A DNA stretch of 53,903 nucleotides, from contig JAEUSB010000105.1 of the NCBI GenBank assembly GCA_016788865.1, positions 1 through 53,903 of the forward strand, written 5' to 3'. Shown piece by piece: positions 43,167-51,360 of the stretch (the first letter of the stretch is position 1; each line of letters opens with the position of its first letter). Position numbers and translations under genes: made by a program. The stretch is from Leptospirales bacterium. GTDB lineage: Bacteria > Spirochaetota > Leptospiria > Leptospirales > Leptonemataceae. The notes under the pieces were generated by a model, which was given only the letters and a program-made list of their open reading frames with translations, made no database searches and had not been told where the DNA came from.

Positions 43167-43928
43167 TCATGGTGGGTTTGCGTCAAAAACGCCATCCCCC
43201 GGCATTTCATCAAGTGGCAATGTTTCTTCTTTCTCTCTATCTTCTCTCTTCGGCGTTTCTGGCGTTTTACTATCGTCGGAAAGCAGTGCCGGTGCCGGTT
43301 TGGTCTCAGAAATGAGATTTAGCTCCACGTCGGCCACCCTGGCCAGGCTGGTAGCGGGGTATCGGCGGATGGTTTCTTTCAGGACGGCCACAGCTCGGTC
43401 GTGGTCCCCACTTCGCTTGAGCAACCGCGCTGCACGAAGGCACAAATTACCCCCGCGCTCCTGATTCTGAAACAGGCGACAGGTCTCCAGGTCAAGGTTG
43501 GCCGCTTCCAGGGTCTCACCCATTTCTCGCAAAATGTCAGCCTGTTCCATCCGCACGAAATACGTGCGCTCGTGTCCAGGGAAGCGAACCAGGAAGTCTC
43601 TTAAAAGTTCAAGCGAACGCTCGTTGTATCCGTCGCCGTGTATCTGAACGGCATAACGATAGGCGCTTTCTGCTTCCTTATCGCGCTCTTTCGCGATAGC
43701 AGCCCGCCGCTTTGCTTCCTGGGTTACAGGACGATCCAGGGGCATGGGAAGTGTGCTTTCAGCCGGTGCAGGGGTCGTGTTTTGCGTAGGGTTCTGGGTG
43801 TTAGCTTGAGCCAGATTCGAGGCATCCGGCGCCATCTGGTCAGCGGTCTGTGCGAATGCAGGTACAGGTAGTATGAGCAAGATGTGCGCGAGAAGGGCTC
43901 CCACAACATATACGTAGAGCCCTCGCAT
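43167..43928 (-). CDS. Secreted TPR-repeat protein
   Basis: About 253 residues from 'MRGLYVYVVGALLAHILLILPVPAFAQ', a signal peptide with cleavage after the Ala of 'AFAQ'. The open frame extends far upstream, but that part has no signal and looks like read-through. After a Gln/Asn/Pro-rich linker there are TPR-like units ('AYRYAVQIHGDGYNERSLELLRDFLVRFPG', 'LEAANLDLETCRLFQNQ', 'DRAVAVLKETIRRYPATS') and an acidic, Pro-rich tail. Proteins of this build act as periplasmic scaffolds (YbgF/BamD-like). The exact start is uncertain; an in-frame Met at 43970 is an alternative. It follows the 44102-44629 gene on the same strand. Confidence 0.65.
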   Translation of the reverse strand: MRGLYVYVVGALLAHILLILPVPAFAQTADQMAPDASNLAQANTQNPTQNTTPAPAESTLPMPLDRPVTQEAKRRAAIAKERDKEAESAYRYAVQIHGDGYNERSLELLRDFLVRFPGHERTYFVRMEQADILREMGETLEAANLDLETCRLFQNQERGGNLCLRAARLLKRSGDHDRAVAVLKETIRRYPATSLARVADVELNLISETKPAPALLSDDSKTPETPKREDREKEETLPLDEMPGDGVFDANPP

Positions 43929-44101
43929 CCAATTCGAAGCCCGTAAGCGACAAAACCGGCGCCGATTCATCCGCGCAGGTAAAAGCGTGCCGTGAAGTGA
44001 GTGGGAAACGAACGGCCCGACTGTCGCAACGGCGAGGGCGGGCGAGGCGCGCTTGTGCCTGCGCGGGCCAAACCTCAGACGCTGGTTGCCGGAGCGCATC
44101 A

Positions 44102-44629
44102 TCAAACCGCCTGCGCGCTTTCTGCAAAACCGGAGAACCAGGCATCGTCCTCTGCGGTAATTGCACGAGTGTTCAGTTTCATTTCCACAAAATATTGGCG
44201 AAGGATGTCCAGATGGGCCGCCTCTTCTTCGGCTTCCTGCCATTTTGCACGATCCATTCCCAGCGCCAACATCCCATTCTCTTCAACAAGAGCCAGAAAC
44301 TGCTGCGGCTTGCCGGTAAAGATCTTACAAGCTGATACGATATCAAAACGGACCGTGTCGACGATCCTGTCAAACTCAGCATCCGTGCGATCGAAATGCT
44401 GGCTTGCCAGCTCAGTCTGAAAGTAGTCACCCCAGCTGCGAATATCAGGATAAGCGCCATAGCGTGCGCGAAGGGCCTCGGCGTCCTGCTCGGAAACGTA
44501 GAGCGTTCCGGCATAGCGATCGATCATATCTTTGAGAATAACAAGCCGAGCGATCTTTTTTGCGCTTAATTGGCCGCGCGAGACCATGTCATTGAGTACC
44601 GGATTGAGGCCTACGATTTCGAGTTCCAT
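44102..44629 (-). CDS. Hypothetical helical protein
   Basis: About 175 residues from 'MELEIVGLN'; an in-frame GTG 51 bases upstream is possible. The sequence is mostly charged helices ('SAKKIARLVILKDMIDRYAG', 'EFDRIVDTVRFDIVSACKIFTGKPQQFLALVEENGML', 'WQEAEEEAAHLDILRQYFVEM'). It has no signal peptide, membrane segment or recognised motif. The compact helical character suggests a small cytoplasmic protein. I do not recognise a family. Confidence 0.55.
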   Translation of the reverse strand: MELEIVGLNPVLNDMVSRGQLSAKKIARLVILKDMIDRYAGTLYVSEQDAEALRARYGAYPDIRSWGDYFQTELASQHFDRTDAEFDRIVDTVRFDIVSACKIFTGKPQQFLALVEENGMLALGMDRAKWQEAEEEAAHLDILRQYFVEMKLNTRAITAEDDAWFSGFAESAQAV

Positions 44630-44763
44630 AGACCAACGATCGGCAGAAAACCTTGAGTACCGTTGCGAAAATTTGGGCACGGGTCACGGAGGAGAACTGA
44701 GTAAGACCACGATGAACCGGGTAGTTAAACACGAAGGGCACAAGGGACATGAAGTGGAAAGGC

Positions 44764-44788
44764 TCACGCTGAGCCGCAGAGGGCGCGG
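44764..44788 (+). repeat. Left inverted repeat flanking the GxxExxY remnant
   Basis: A 25-base sequence beginning TCACGCTGAG matches the reverse complement of 45042-45066 at 21 of 25 positions. It directly follows a stretch (44730-44760) of the 'cacgaagggcacaaggga' type that commonly precedes GxxExxY genes in other genomes. It suggests a dispersed, possibly mobile unit. Confidence 0.55.
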
Positions 44789-44823
44789 AGAAATGGATGA
44801 ACGGGCTCTGGACTTGCGGAATA

Positions 44824-45024
44824 ATGTCACAGCTAACTGATACCCTGACCGGTATGGGACTCACGGCAAATACAATAACGGACGCCATCATTCGGGAAGC
44901 GATCTATATCCCGTATCTCCGCTTAACGGATCGCCGTGTTGGTCTATTGATCAACTTCGGAGCACCAACGTTGCGAGAAGGTTTGCAACGCATCGTGAAT
45001 CGCTTTCGGGACGATTCGGCTTGA
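44824..45024 (+). pseudogene. Internally deleted GxxExxY (PDDEXK_3-like) gene remnant
   Basis: A 66-codon reading frame joins what look like the two ends of a GxxExxY protein. The N-terminal 'NTITDAIIREAI' corresponds to the family's opening helix, and 'YLRLTDRRVGLLINFGAPTLREGLQRIVNRF' to its conserved C-terminal end. The middle of about 60 residues, including the Gly-x-x-Glu-x-x-Tyr motif and nuclease-like core, is missing. The frame has no visible stop in the join, which suggests an in-frame internal deletion. Full-length relatives are about 125 residues and of unproven function. The unit is bracketed by inverted repeats at 44764-44788 and 45042-45066. It is likely inactive. Confidence 0.6.
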
Positions 45025-45041
45025 TTCCCAACGCCCTACCG

Positions 45042-45066
45042 CCGCGCGCTCAGCGTCTCTGCGTGA
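45042..45066 (-). repeat. Right inverted repeat flanking the GxxExxY remnant
   Basis: Read on the minus strand this starts TCACGCAGAG and matches the left copy (44764-44788) at 21 of 25 bases, with the four differences spread through it. It lies between the remnant's stop and the stop of the outer-membrane barrel gene. Confidence 0.55.
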
Positions 45067-45073
45067 CACTCCC

Positions 45074-46882
45074 CTAGAAGCTCGTATTGAAGCCACCACT
45101 GTAGGTGGTTTCGTCGTTGGCCTTGTAGGTAGACGTAGTCTGATCGTACACCCACGTCCTTTTGAATGAGACTTTCACATAGAGACCGGCGAAGATACTG
45201 TAACCCAATTCCGCCGCGGCCAGGCTTCTGTCGTCATAACGAAAGGATTCTTTGTAACTGTTGAAACCCTGCTTGGTGTAATAACCATCCATGAAGAAGC
45301 TGGCAACGTTGGGAACGTAGAAACCAACAAATATCTTGGAATTATCAGGCCCCGTATAGTCTTCGTAGGTTCCCTCTACCACAACTGTCTGGAGCCAGTC
45401 CATCATAAGTTGTCCAAAGTATCCGCGAACCTTAGGACCATCGCTTGGCAGCGATCTCAAATACGCGAGTTTGGTTCCGCTTGTCGCGGAAGAAAGTCCT
45501 GAGAAATCGCTGACTCCACGAGGCTGAAGTGCCGTACGCTCAATTGAGTAGTACTGGTCAAAATAAGTTGGAAGATAGTTCGAGCTCATCTCGCGATATT
45601 CCGGCCGGAAGTAAAGCTTCAGTGTTTCCATTGGGCGGAATTCAAAGTTTATACCGCCGTGGAGGCCTTTTGAGTTCTCAAGGTCTTTAAACTTGTTCAT
45701 GTCAACGTACGGGGTAATTTCAAGCCAACTAAACGGCGAAAGACGAAACTCCGTATCCATGCCAACTATGGTCAGACTCGCCGCAGTCCCGGCGCGCGGA
45801 CGCAGGTCATCCGGATCCACGACAAGATTACCGGAACCATCCTTTTCAAGCGTCAACGGAGCGTCTTTATCACGAGCAACCGTGTACCCAACAGCCCAGC
45901 GGTTCCAAAAACTCGGGCTCCATTTGGACGCTTTGTTGTTTTTATTCTCGTCCTTTTGCGGATCAGGCGGCACAAGCGGGCTTTCCGCAGGCACAGCGCG
46001 AATCTGCTCTTCGCCCGTGACTGGATCGGTGTACTTCTCAAATTCAATTGGTCGGTTGACGTTATTCGGCGTTGTTTTTCCGCCTTCATCAAGACTGTCA
46101 CGCATGGTTGGATAGATATGCTGCTGCAATCTACCACCACGACCCGGGTCAATCATCCGATTTGCCTCTGGCTCCTGGAAGAATACACCGCCGTTTCGCC
46201 GCGGATCACGATTCTCCGTGATAGAAGTTGCAATCTGTGTCGGAGTAAAATCTGCATGAGCCCAGATGAGATCGTGCACGCCCGTTACAATGCCAACGGG
46301 TCGAATATAGCCGCGTCCCGCCACCGCTTCCTTGCGATACACGTCAGACATGAATGCTTCTACGCCGCCCCAGTCGTTGTTGATATCCGCCATGAGTCCT
46401 GGCTTGAACACGGTGGGGTCGTAATTGCTATTGTACCTGTAAACGATGGTGCGATGACCAATGTATCCGTCTGTCATTTGCCCGTAGAAGAAGGACCAGT
46501 TGAAAGGATCTCCCGGATTGTAATAGAGGTGCGTTCCACGCCGAACATACTTGATCAGCTGTAGATAGTCAGAGGCATCGTCATAGGTACCCGTGCGCAC
46601 GGATGGCACCTTGGCCTCGCCTTTTGGGGCCCGATCGAGAACCAGCACTTCCAGGGGAATGGTCACCCCGACCTTGATGTCAAAAAGGAAAGGCAGTTCG
46701 ATCAGGGGGGCAAAGGTAATGTATACGTCGTCATTCAGGGTCTTGTAGCCAATGTCCGCACCCAGGCTCGTGCCCTGGGCGGTTGCCCCGGATCCATAGC
46801 CGGGGGGCGTGTACAGCTGCGCAAACATGGCTCCAGGCAGGAGCAGGGCAGCGAATACTATGATTAGCTGAAAACGGCGCAA
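45074..46882 (-). CDS. Putative outer-membrane beta-barrel protein
   Basis: A 602-residue protein with a signal peptide (cut after 'AMFAQ') and a sequence rich in aromatic, alternating strands. It ends in Phe ('YSGGFNTSF'), typical of barrel proteins recognised by BamA. An extended polar, Pro/Asp/Lys-rich stretch (about 290-330) is probably a long loop. The start is a TTG with AGGGG five bases upstream. I do not recognise a named family; it resembles large hypothetical outer-membrane proteins of Leptospira. It follows the VWA-STAS gene by 59 bases on the same strand. Confidence 0.7.
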   Translation of the reverse strand: MRRFQLIIVFAALLLPGAMFAQLYTPPGYGSGATAQGTSLGADIGYKTLNDDVYITFAPLIELPFLFDIKVGVTIPLEVLVLDRAPKGEAKVPSVRTGTYDDASDYLQLIKYVRRGTHLYYNPGDPFNWSFFYGQMTDGYIGHRTIVYRYNSNYDPTVFKPGLMADINNDWGGVEAFMSDVYRKEAVAGRGYIRPVGIVTGVHDLIWAHADFTPTQIATSITENRDPRRNGGVFFQEPEANRMIDPGRGGRLQQHIYPTMRDSLDEGGKTTPNNVNRPIEFEKYTDPVTGEEQIRAVPAESPLVPPDPQKDENKNNKASKWSPSFWNRWAVGYTVARDKDAPLTLEKDGSGNLVVDPDDLRPRAGTAASLTIVGMDTEFRLSPFSWLEITPYVDMNKFKDLENSKGLHGGINFEFRPMETLKLYFRPEYREMSSNYLPTYFDQYYSIERTALQPRGVSDFSGLSSATSGTKLAYLRSLPSDGPKVRGYFGQLMMDWLQTVVVEGTYEDYTGPDNSKIFVGFYVPNVASFFMDGYYTKQGFNSYKESFRYDDRSLAAAELGYSIFAGLYVKVSFKRTWVYDQTTSTYKANDETTYSGGFNTSF

Positions 46883-46941
46883 GAATTCCCCTTCAATACT
46901 TCCGATACGGACAGTACCGGAAAAAAATGAAGAATTTTCTC

Positions 46942-48546
46942 CTAGCGACCCCGGCTGGAAGCGATCAGTTCTTCAATGAACTGGCGGGCTTCCGAGACTG
47001 TATCCCGGAAGGCAAAGAATTCATCCAGTTTGGAAAGCTGGAAAATCTTATCAACACTGCCCTGCACGTTTACAAGCACCATGAGCCCTCCCCGCTTCTT
47101 CATCCAGTTCGAGATCTGAATCATTGTTCCGATTCCGGACGAGTCTACGTAGGACAAATCCGTCAGATCGAAGACTACGAAGCGATAACCCTGCTCCATT
47201 AGACGACGAACATCGGATTTTAAATCAGGACATTTGTACAGATCCAGCTGACCGGCCAGTGAGAGCTCTGCTACCTTGTCATGCGCCTGACCGGAGAAAT
47301 GGTATTCTCCCGCGGATAGACGGCCAAGTTCCGCCCCGCCGGCCATCATGGTCTTGCGTGCCAGGTTTATATTTTCTTCCAGATTCCGTTCCATTTCTTC
47401 CAGACGACGGATCAGCTTCTTGACTTGATCCGGTTCGACGGATTCGTTCTGTTGCAAACGAGCCACAGTGCGGCCCAGGATTTGTTTTGCAGCCGAGAGG
47501 TCCCGCTCACCGGAAACCCTCGAGGCTTCGATCATGGCGCGGGCGGCTGCCGCTGTCAGGGATTCAAGCCTTACCGCCTTGTTGTAACTGTCAGACGGCC
47601 TTGGCTTGAAGTTCACTGCCACTGCAGTGTCGAACTTCTCAAGTCGCGACCCATGCATCAGATTGTAGAACGACAGCTCCGCAGATACGATACCTTCATG
47701 ATACACTTCTGCAATCTTCCCATCTATCTCTGCCACGATAATGATGTTGCGCAAATCATCTGACCTCAGGTCTCCAGGGCGCAGAATCAATGTTCCATCA
47801 TCCTGAAACTGATACGGCATATCGTTTAGAATTTCCTTAATCTGTACGCCCGGCGCAGCCTTCAGTTTGATTTCCAGACCCTGACCAAACAGAGCGGCAA
47901 TGTCTCCAAACTCACGGAAGAAGACTTCCTGAGCTTGCTCAGGTCCATCAATGAAGTAGAAGTTACCGCCACCAGCTTTTGCAACATCGCGCAGCAACAT
48001 CTCGGAAAAATCGCGACCAAATCCAATTGTAGTTGTACTGATACCGCGCGAGAAATGATCCTCTGCAACTTTGACAAGCTCCGGTGTTGATACAATCCCG
48101 GTATTTGCCATCCCATCTGTCAGTAGAATCACACGGCGGAACGCATTTTCAACATCCGCGGACTCAACAGAACGCAAAGCCTGGAGCCATCCCCCTGAAA
48201 GATTCGTGGCCGTTCCAACACGAATGTTTTCAAGCTTCTTGATAACTGAGAATTTGTCGCCGAGCGGCGTCAATGGCTGAACGACTTCGACGTTTGTATC
48301 ATAGGCAATGATTGCCAGGTGGTCATGACGGGTGAGCCAGTTCACCAGGGAAGATGCGGCCTCAAGTGTTGCCTGGATTTTCTCCCCGTACATCGATTTA
48401 CTTTTGTCGATTGCAATGGCAACGACAAGGGGTCTGCGCGAAGGTGAATCCGTTACTGGCGGAGTTTCAACCTGGAGTAGCAAATGGCACAGACTTTTGT
48501 CCTGGCTCGAAAGTTCCGGATATTCTGATACTAATCGAAATTTCAT
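46942..48546 (-). CDS. VWA domain protein fused to a C-terminal STAS domain
   Basis: 534 residues from an ATG with GGGG upstream. An N-terminal VWA domain (about 38-220) has a complete MIDAS: Asp47-x-Ser-x-Ser in 'AIDKSKSM', Thr in 'VGTATNLSGG' and Asp in 'LLTDGMANTG'. A middle beta/helical region includes a long helix ('QVKKLIRRLEEMERNLEENINLARK'). A C-terminal STAS domain (about 430-534) shows 'FDLTDLSYVDSSGIGTMI', with the Ser phosphorylated in anti-anti-sigma factors. VWA domains bind protein partners through a metal; STAS domains act in partner switching. There is no signal peptide, so it is cytoplasmic. A SpoIIE phosphatase that could act on the STAS Ser is encoded at 27755. Confidence 0.85.
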   Translation of the reverse strand: MKFRLVSEYPELSSQDKSLCHLLLQVETPPVTDSPSRRPLVVAIAIDKSKSMYGEKIQATLEAASSLVNWLTRHDHLAIIAYDTNVEVVQPLTPLGDKFSVIKKLENIRVGTATNLSGGWLQALRSVESADVENAFRRVILLTDGMANTGIVSTPELVKVAEDHFSRGISTTTIGFGRDFSEMLLRDVAKAGGGNFYFIDGPEQAQEVFFREFGDIAALFGQGLEIKLKAAPGVQIKEILNDMPYQFQDDGTLILRPGDLRSDDLRNIIIVAEIDGKIAEVYHEGIVSAELSFYNLMHGSRLEKFDTAVAVNFKPRPSDSYNKAVRLESLTAAAARAMIEASRVSGERDLSAAKQILGRTVARLQQNESVEPDQVKKLIRRLEEMERNLEENINLARKTMMAGGAELGRLSAGEYHFSGQAHDKVAELSLAGQLDLYKCPDLKSDVRRLMEQGYRFVVFDLTDLSYVDSSGIGTMIQISNWMKKRGGLMVLVNVQGSVDKIFQLSKLDEFFAFRDTVSEARQFIEELIASSRGR

Positions 48547-48610
48547 TGCCACCCCGGGGATTCAATTTCCGGACGTTGCCTGGAAAGATCAAGTGTCTTT
48601 CCTGAAATTT

Positions 48611-49312
48611 TTAGGGAGTTTGGCCGGAACAGATTCGCGTAAAGTCGGGTTCAATGACCGTATCTACGGAGTTTGGACTACTGGCCTGCGCAATCCTTTC
48701 CCATTGCGCACAGGCAAGCGCTGGATTGTAGTTTTCATCGGGTATCAGGTAAAGCCGCGCAAGGATCAAGCGGGCCCCATCGACCGAGTCCGAGGTTCGA
48801 TATTTGCTCACCAGTTGCTCAGCCTGAATCCGGGCAGCATCGTGCTTTCCCTGTTCGAAATAGATCTGTGCCGACATTAGAATGCCATCGTCGGTGAGGG
48901 TGCTGTCGGGATATTTGGCGGCTAACTGCATGGTCACGGCAATAGCATCATCATAACGTCTTGATTCACGGAGGGCGCCAGCCAGGCTCAGGGCACCCTG
49001 CTCTGAAAGCGACTGATCCTTGATTTGAGAATAGAGCGTCTGAAGAGCACTGAGGGTCGTCTTTCCGTCGCGCGCGCGGATGCGAAGCAACTGGACGCGA
49101 GCCAGGTCTGCGTAGTCGCCGGAAATCCCGGCCGCCTTCTCAAAATTCGCCCGGGCCAGGTCCAATTGTCCTGCGGCGGTTTGCAACATACCGGAATCGT
49201 AAGCAAGCTTGCTTTCATCCTCTTTTTCAGCCTGCAGCGAGGCAGCAGCCCAGAATGTGCCTATCCCGAGAGCCGCGCAGAGGAAGGCGCGCATGAAAGG
49301 AGTTCGTTTCAT
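48611..49312 (-). CDS. Secreted TPR-repeat protein
   Basis: A 233-residue protein with signal peptide 'MRAFLCAALGIGTFWAAASLQA' and a series of TPR-type helix pairs ('LARANFEKAAGISGDYADLARVQLLR', 'ALRESRRYDDAIAVTMQLAAKYPDSTL', 'IYFEQGKHDAARIQAEQLVSKYRTSD'). It is a probable periplasmic adaptor. Its ATG overlaps the stop of the charged membrane protein gene by 4 bases (ATGA). The VWA-STAS gene follows after 64 bases. The arrangement TPR next to VWA recalls Bat-type clusters, but no direct BatA-E homology is claimed. Confidence 0.75.
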   Translation of the reverse strand: MKRTPFMRAFLCAALGIGTFWAAASLQAEKEDESKLAYDSGMLQTAAGQLDLARANFEKAAGISGDYADLARVQLLRIRARDGKTTLSALQTLYSQIKDQSLSEQGALSLAGALRESRRYDDAIAVTMQLAAKYPDSTLTDDGILMSAQIYFEQGKHDAARIQAEQLVSKYRTSDSVDGARLILARLYLIPDENYNPALACAQWERIAQASSPNSVDTVIEPDFTRICSGQTP

Positions 49313-50061
49313 TCTACGGGGGCCATCTCCGCTTTGGGGCGCTCACGCCGGCGAGGGAATGTGCTTTCCGTTTTTCCGTCCCCAGGACTGGTTTTCATGG
49401 ATTCAACCCGATCGCGCGCTCGATCCAGTCTCTCTTCACGACCGGACTTCCGGTCCATGGTTCGGTCTGACCGATCTGGTTGCACCCGCGAACGTTCCGT
49501 CCGGCTTTCCTCATTGCTCGTCTTGTCCGATCGTTCGCGCCTTTCCTCAGCACGGGTTTCACCTGAAAGGTCTCGGAATTCGAGAAGGCGATCGCTGTCA
49601 CCTCGCGCGGGTCGCCGATCGCGGGTGTCAGGCAGATGAAGGGGCGTTTCACTACGGGCATCTTCTCCTAGAAATGGTGGAAGGGAATCCGGTCTCTGTA
49701 TGACGTTTTCGGGTTCAATCAGACGATCATCCACGCCGGATAGTCCTGGCCTGGGCTTCTTGTCGGAGTGCGATGGCAGATCAGGCGAGACGGCATCGGG
49801 GAAGAAAGAATTCAAATCGGGTACAGTAACGTCCCCCCCCATCCTACGGTTAGCTTCCTTTTGAACTCGTTCACGAATGGTGGCAATGGATAAATCCTGT
49901 CCCTGCGGTGGTGTTGCGTCCTGGCCGCTCTTCCATGAAAAGAAAACAACCACCGTACCAACGACGGCCCAGGTCAGCAGCGAACCAAGGCGAATCATTC
50001 GCATGACCGACGGTGGAATCTTTTCAGTGAGCTTGTCGATCAGGGCCAGGATCTTCTGCAT
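49309..50061 (-). CDS. Single-pass membrane protein with long charged low-complexity tail
   Basis: A 250-residue protein with one membrane helix (about 24-43, 'LGSLLTWAVVGTVVVFFSW') after a short cytoplasmic start. About 200 residues follow that are dominated by Arg, Asp, Glu, Ser and Pro ('RDRRPARGDSDRLLEFRD', 'RAEERRERSDKTSNEESR', 'DRSDRTMDRKSGREERLD'). The tail has a mixed-charge, presumably disordered character. No family is recognised. It is first in a likely operon with the TPR and VWA-STAS genes. Confidence 0.6.
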   Translation of the reverse strand: MQKILALIDKLTEKIPPSVMRMIRLGSLLTWAVVGTVVVFFSWKSGQDATPPQGQDLSIATIRERVQKEANRRMGGDVTVPDLNSFFPDAVSPDLPSHSDKKPRPGLSGVDDRLIEPENVIQRPDSLPPFLGEDARSETPLHLPDTRDRRPARGDSDRLLEFRDLSGETRAEERRERSDKTSNEESRTERSRVQPDRSDRTMDRKSGREERLDRARDRVESMKTSPGDGKTESTFPRRRERPKAEMAPVE

Positions 50062-50111
50062 ATGTATAGATTATCGAAGATCAGGCCAATTCGGAAATTA
50101 AAATTATGTCC

Positions 50112-50154
50112 CCGGAGAGCCTCTATTTATGATAGAGACGACAGCAATCTCCGG
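50112..50154. ncRNA. Nested stem-loop element between DUF1574 and the charged membrane protein gene
   Basis: An outer stem CCGGAGA/TCTCCGG (50112-50118 with 50148-50154) encloses a perfect inner hairpin CTCTAT/ATAGAG (50121-50126 with 50132-50137; 5-nt loop). The element lies in the 131-base gap between the stop of DUF1574 (50193) and the ATG at 50061, all on the minus strand. It could be a structured leader of the downstream operon, an attenuator, or a small RNA. No T tract follows. Confidence 0.3.
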
Positions 50155-50192
50155 TCGATTTGCGACTCGCTTGCCTGGCTGCGTTGCCCGAA

Positions 50193-51338
50193 TTAGCGCT
50201 CTTCCAGTCGATTGAGCAAGAACCGCGTGATTTCTGGGAAACACTGGATGGAAAGGTGACTGGCATCGTAGAAGTGGCTGCAGCGGGTTTCTTTTTGCTC
50301 TGCAAGGTCAAAAACCCGGGCGTTCCTATCTTCTGCATCCCGAGTTAACCTCATCTTGAGGACGGAAAACCTGGGATCCGAATCCAGCAGCTTCTGAAGA
50401 TGCGGGTTGACCTGCGGCCAGAAAACTACGGTCTTCACCTGTGCCTGCCTGGCCAATTCCAGTGTCTTTCTGAAGAAATAGACCTGCTCTTCTGAAACCT
50501 TAAAGTTCTTAAGATAGATCCCGGCGATGCGGTCCGTATCTGACTTCAATCTCTCTTCACTTGCAGTCCCAAACCATGCATACTGCGCTCCTGACATAAA
50601 ATCAAGGAACTGAACTTCGCGCGACGTTTTCATGGAGTAGAGAGCCATATTGTGCTGATCCACATTTTGCATGGAGAGCATGAGACCATTCTGCCAGTCC
50701 GTATCAGAAATGGGCCCTGTCTCAGGCATCGCAAGTATCAGCGGTCGCGAAGGACCAGGACCACCACGCCATCTGGCCACTAGATCTTTAAAAGAAAATG
50801 GAAGCGAGAACAGCGCATAACGTCTGCTGTCAACATAGTCTAACCAATCAGGTTCGGGGATCATGGTCCGATGATCGCTCACGAATGATGAGTCTACACC
50901 ATGATTGAGCACCGTGCTGCCCAGAATCCTGCTATTGCGATTGAAGGACTCGGGCGAAATCTCAAGAATCAAATATCCCGGTCGCTTAACGCCAGTGAAA
51001 AGTTCCCGGGCCAGATAAAAGAAATATGCGGGACTTGCCTGTGGACCTGCAAAGTTGTAGATCTTCCAGTCGTTCTTGCCTATGTAGCGAGCGGGTAGAT
51101 CGCCTAAGGCGAAAGTGCGTGAATCTCCCAGGACTACGGCCAACTTGATATTTGCAGGGGCTCGACGCGCAAAATCTTGCATTCGCTTGATCTGTGTCTG
51201 CCGCTGGCGGTAGTAGACCATCCCTCCGGGCTGCAGGAAACCGTCGCGCACTTCAGGAAACAGAAAAGCCTTATCGATTACAAAAAGAGCCGCGATTGCA
51301 AAAACCGGCGTGAGAAACAATTTCCAGCTGATTGTCAT
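50193..51338 (-). CDS. DUF1574-type SGNH protein, likely MBOAT partner
   Basis: About 381 residues from 'MTISWKLFLTP', with GGAG six bases upstream; an in-frame start 78 bases earlier would overlap the MBOAT gene. One N-terminal membrane helix (about 5-25) anchors an exported SGNH-like domain with a block-I-like 'VVLGDSRTFALGDL' and a block-V-like 'FYDASHLSIQCF' (Asp-x-x-His). The pattern is that of the Leptospira family DUF1574, often found beside MBOAT proteins. By analogy with AlgX/AlgJ or DltD it may move acyl groups from the MBOAT to a surface polysaccharide; this is inference. It follows the MBOAT gene by 22 bases. Confidence 0.78.
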   Translation of the reverse strand: MTISWKLFLTPVFAIAALFVIDKAFLFPEVRDGFLQPGGMVYYRQRQTQIKRMQDFARRAPANIKLAVVLGDSRTFALGDLPARYIGKNDWKIYNFAGPQASPAYFFYLARELFTGVKRPGYLILEISPESFNRNSRILGSTVLNHGVDSSFVSDHRTMIPEPDWLDYVDSRRYALFSLPFSFKDLVARWRGGPGPSRPLILAMPETGPISDTDWQNGLMLSMQNVDQHNMALYSMKTSREVQFLDFMSGAQYAWFGTASEERLKSDTDRIAGIYLKNFKVSEEQVYFFRKTLELARQAQVKTVVFWPQVNPHLQKLLDSDPRFSVLKMRLTRDAEDRNARVFDLAEQKETRCSHFYDASHLSIQCFPEITRFLLNRLEER

Positions 51339-51360
51339 GTACGTCTCCGCATCTCGTCTT

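Noticed and set aside
44532..44840. Plus-strand frame with the KHEGHKGHE peptide upstream of the GxxExxY remnant
   Set aside because: This is the translated flanking repeat overlapping a minus-strand gene, not a protein; kept only as evidence for the mobile-like unit.
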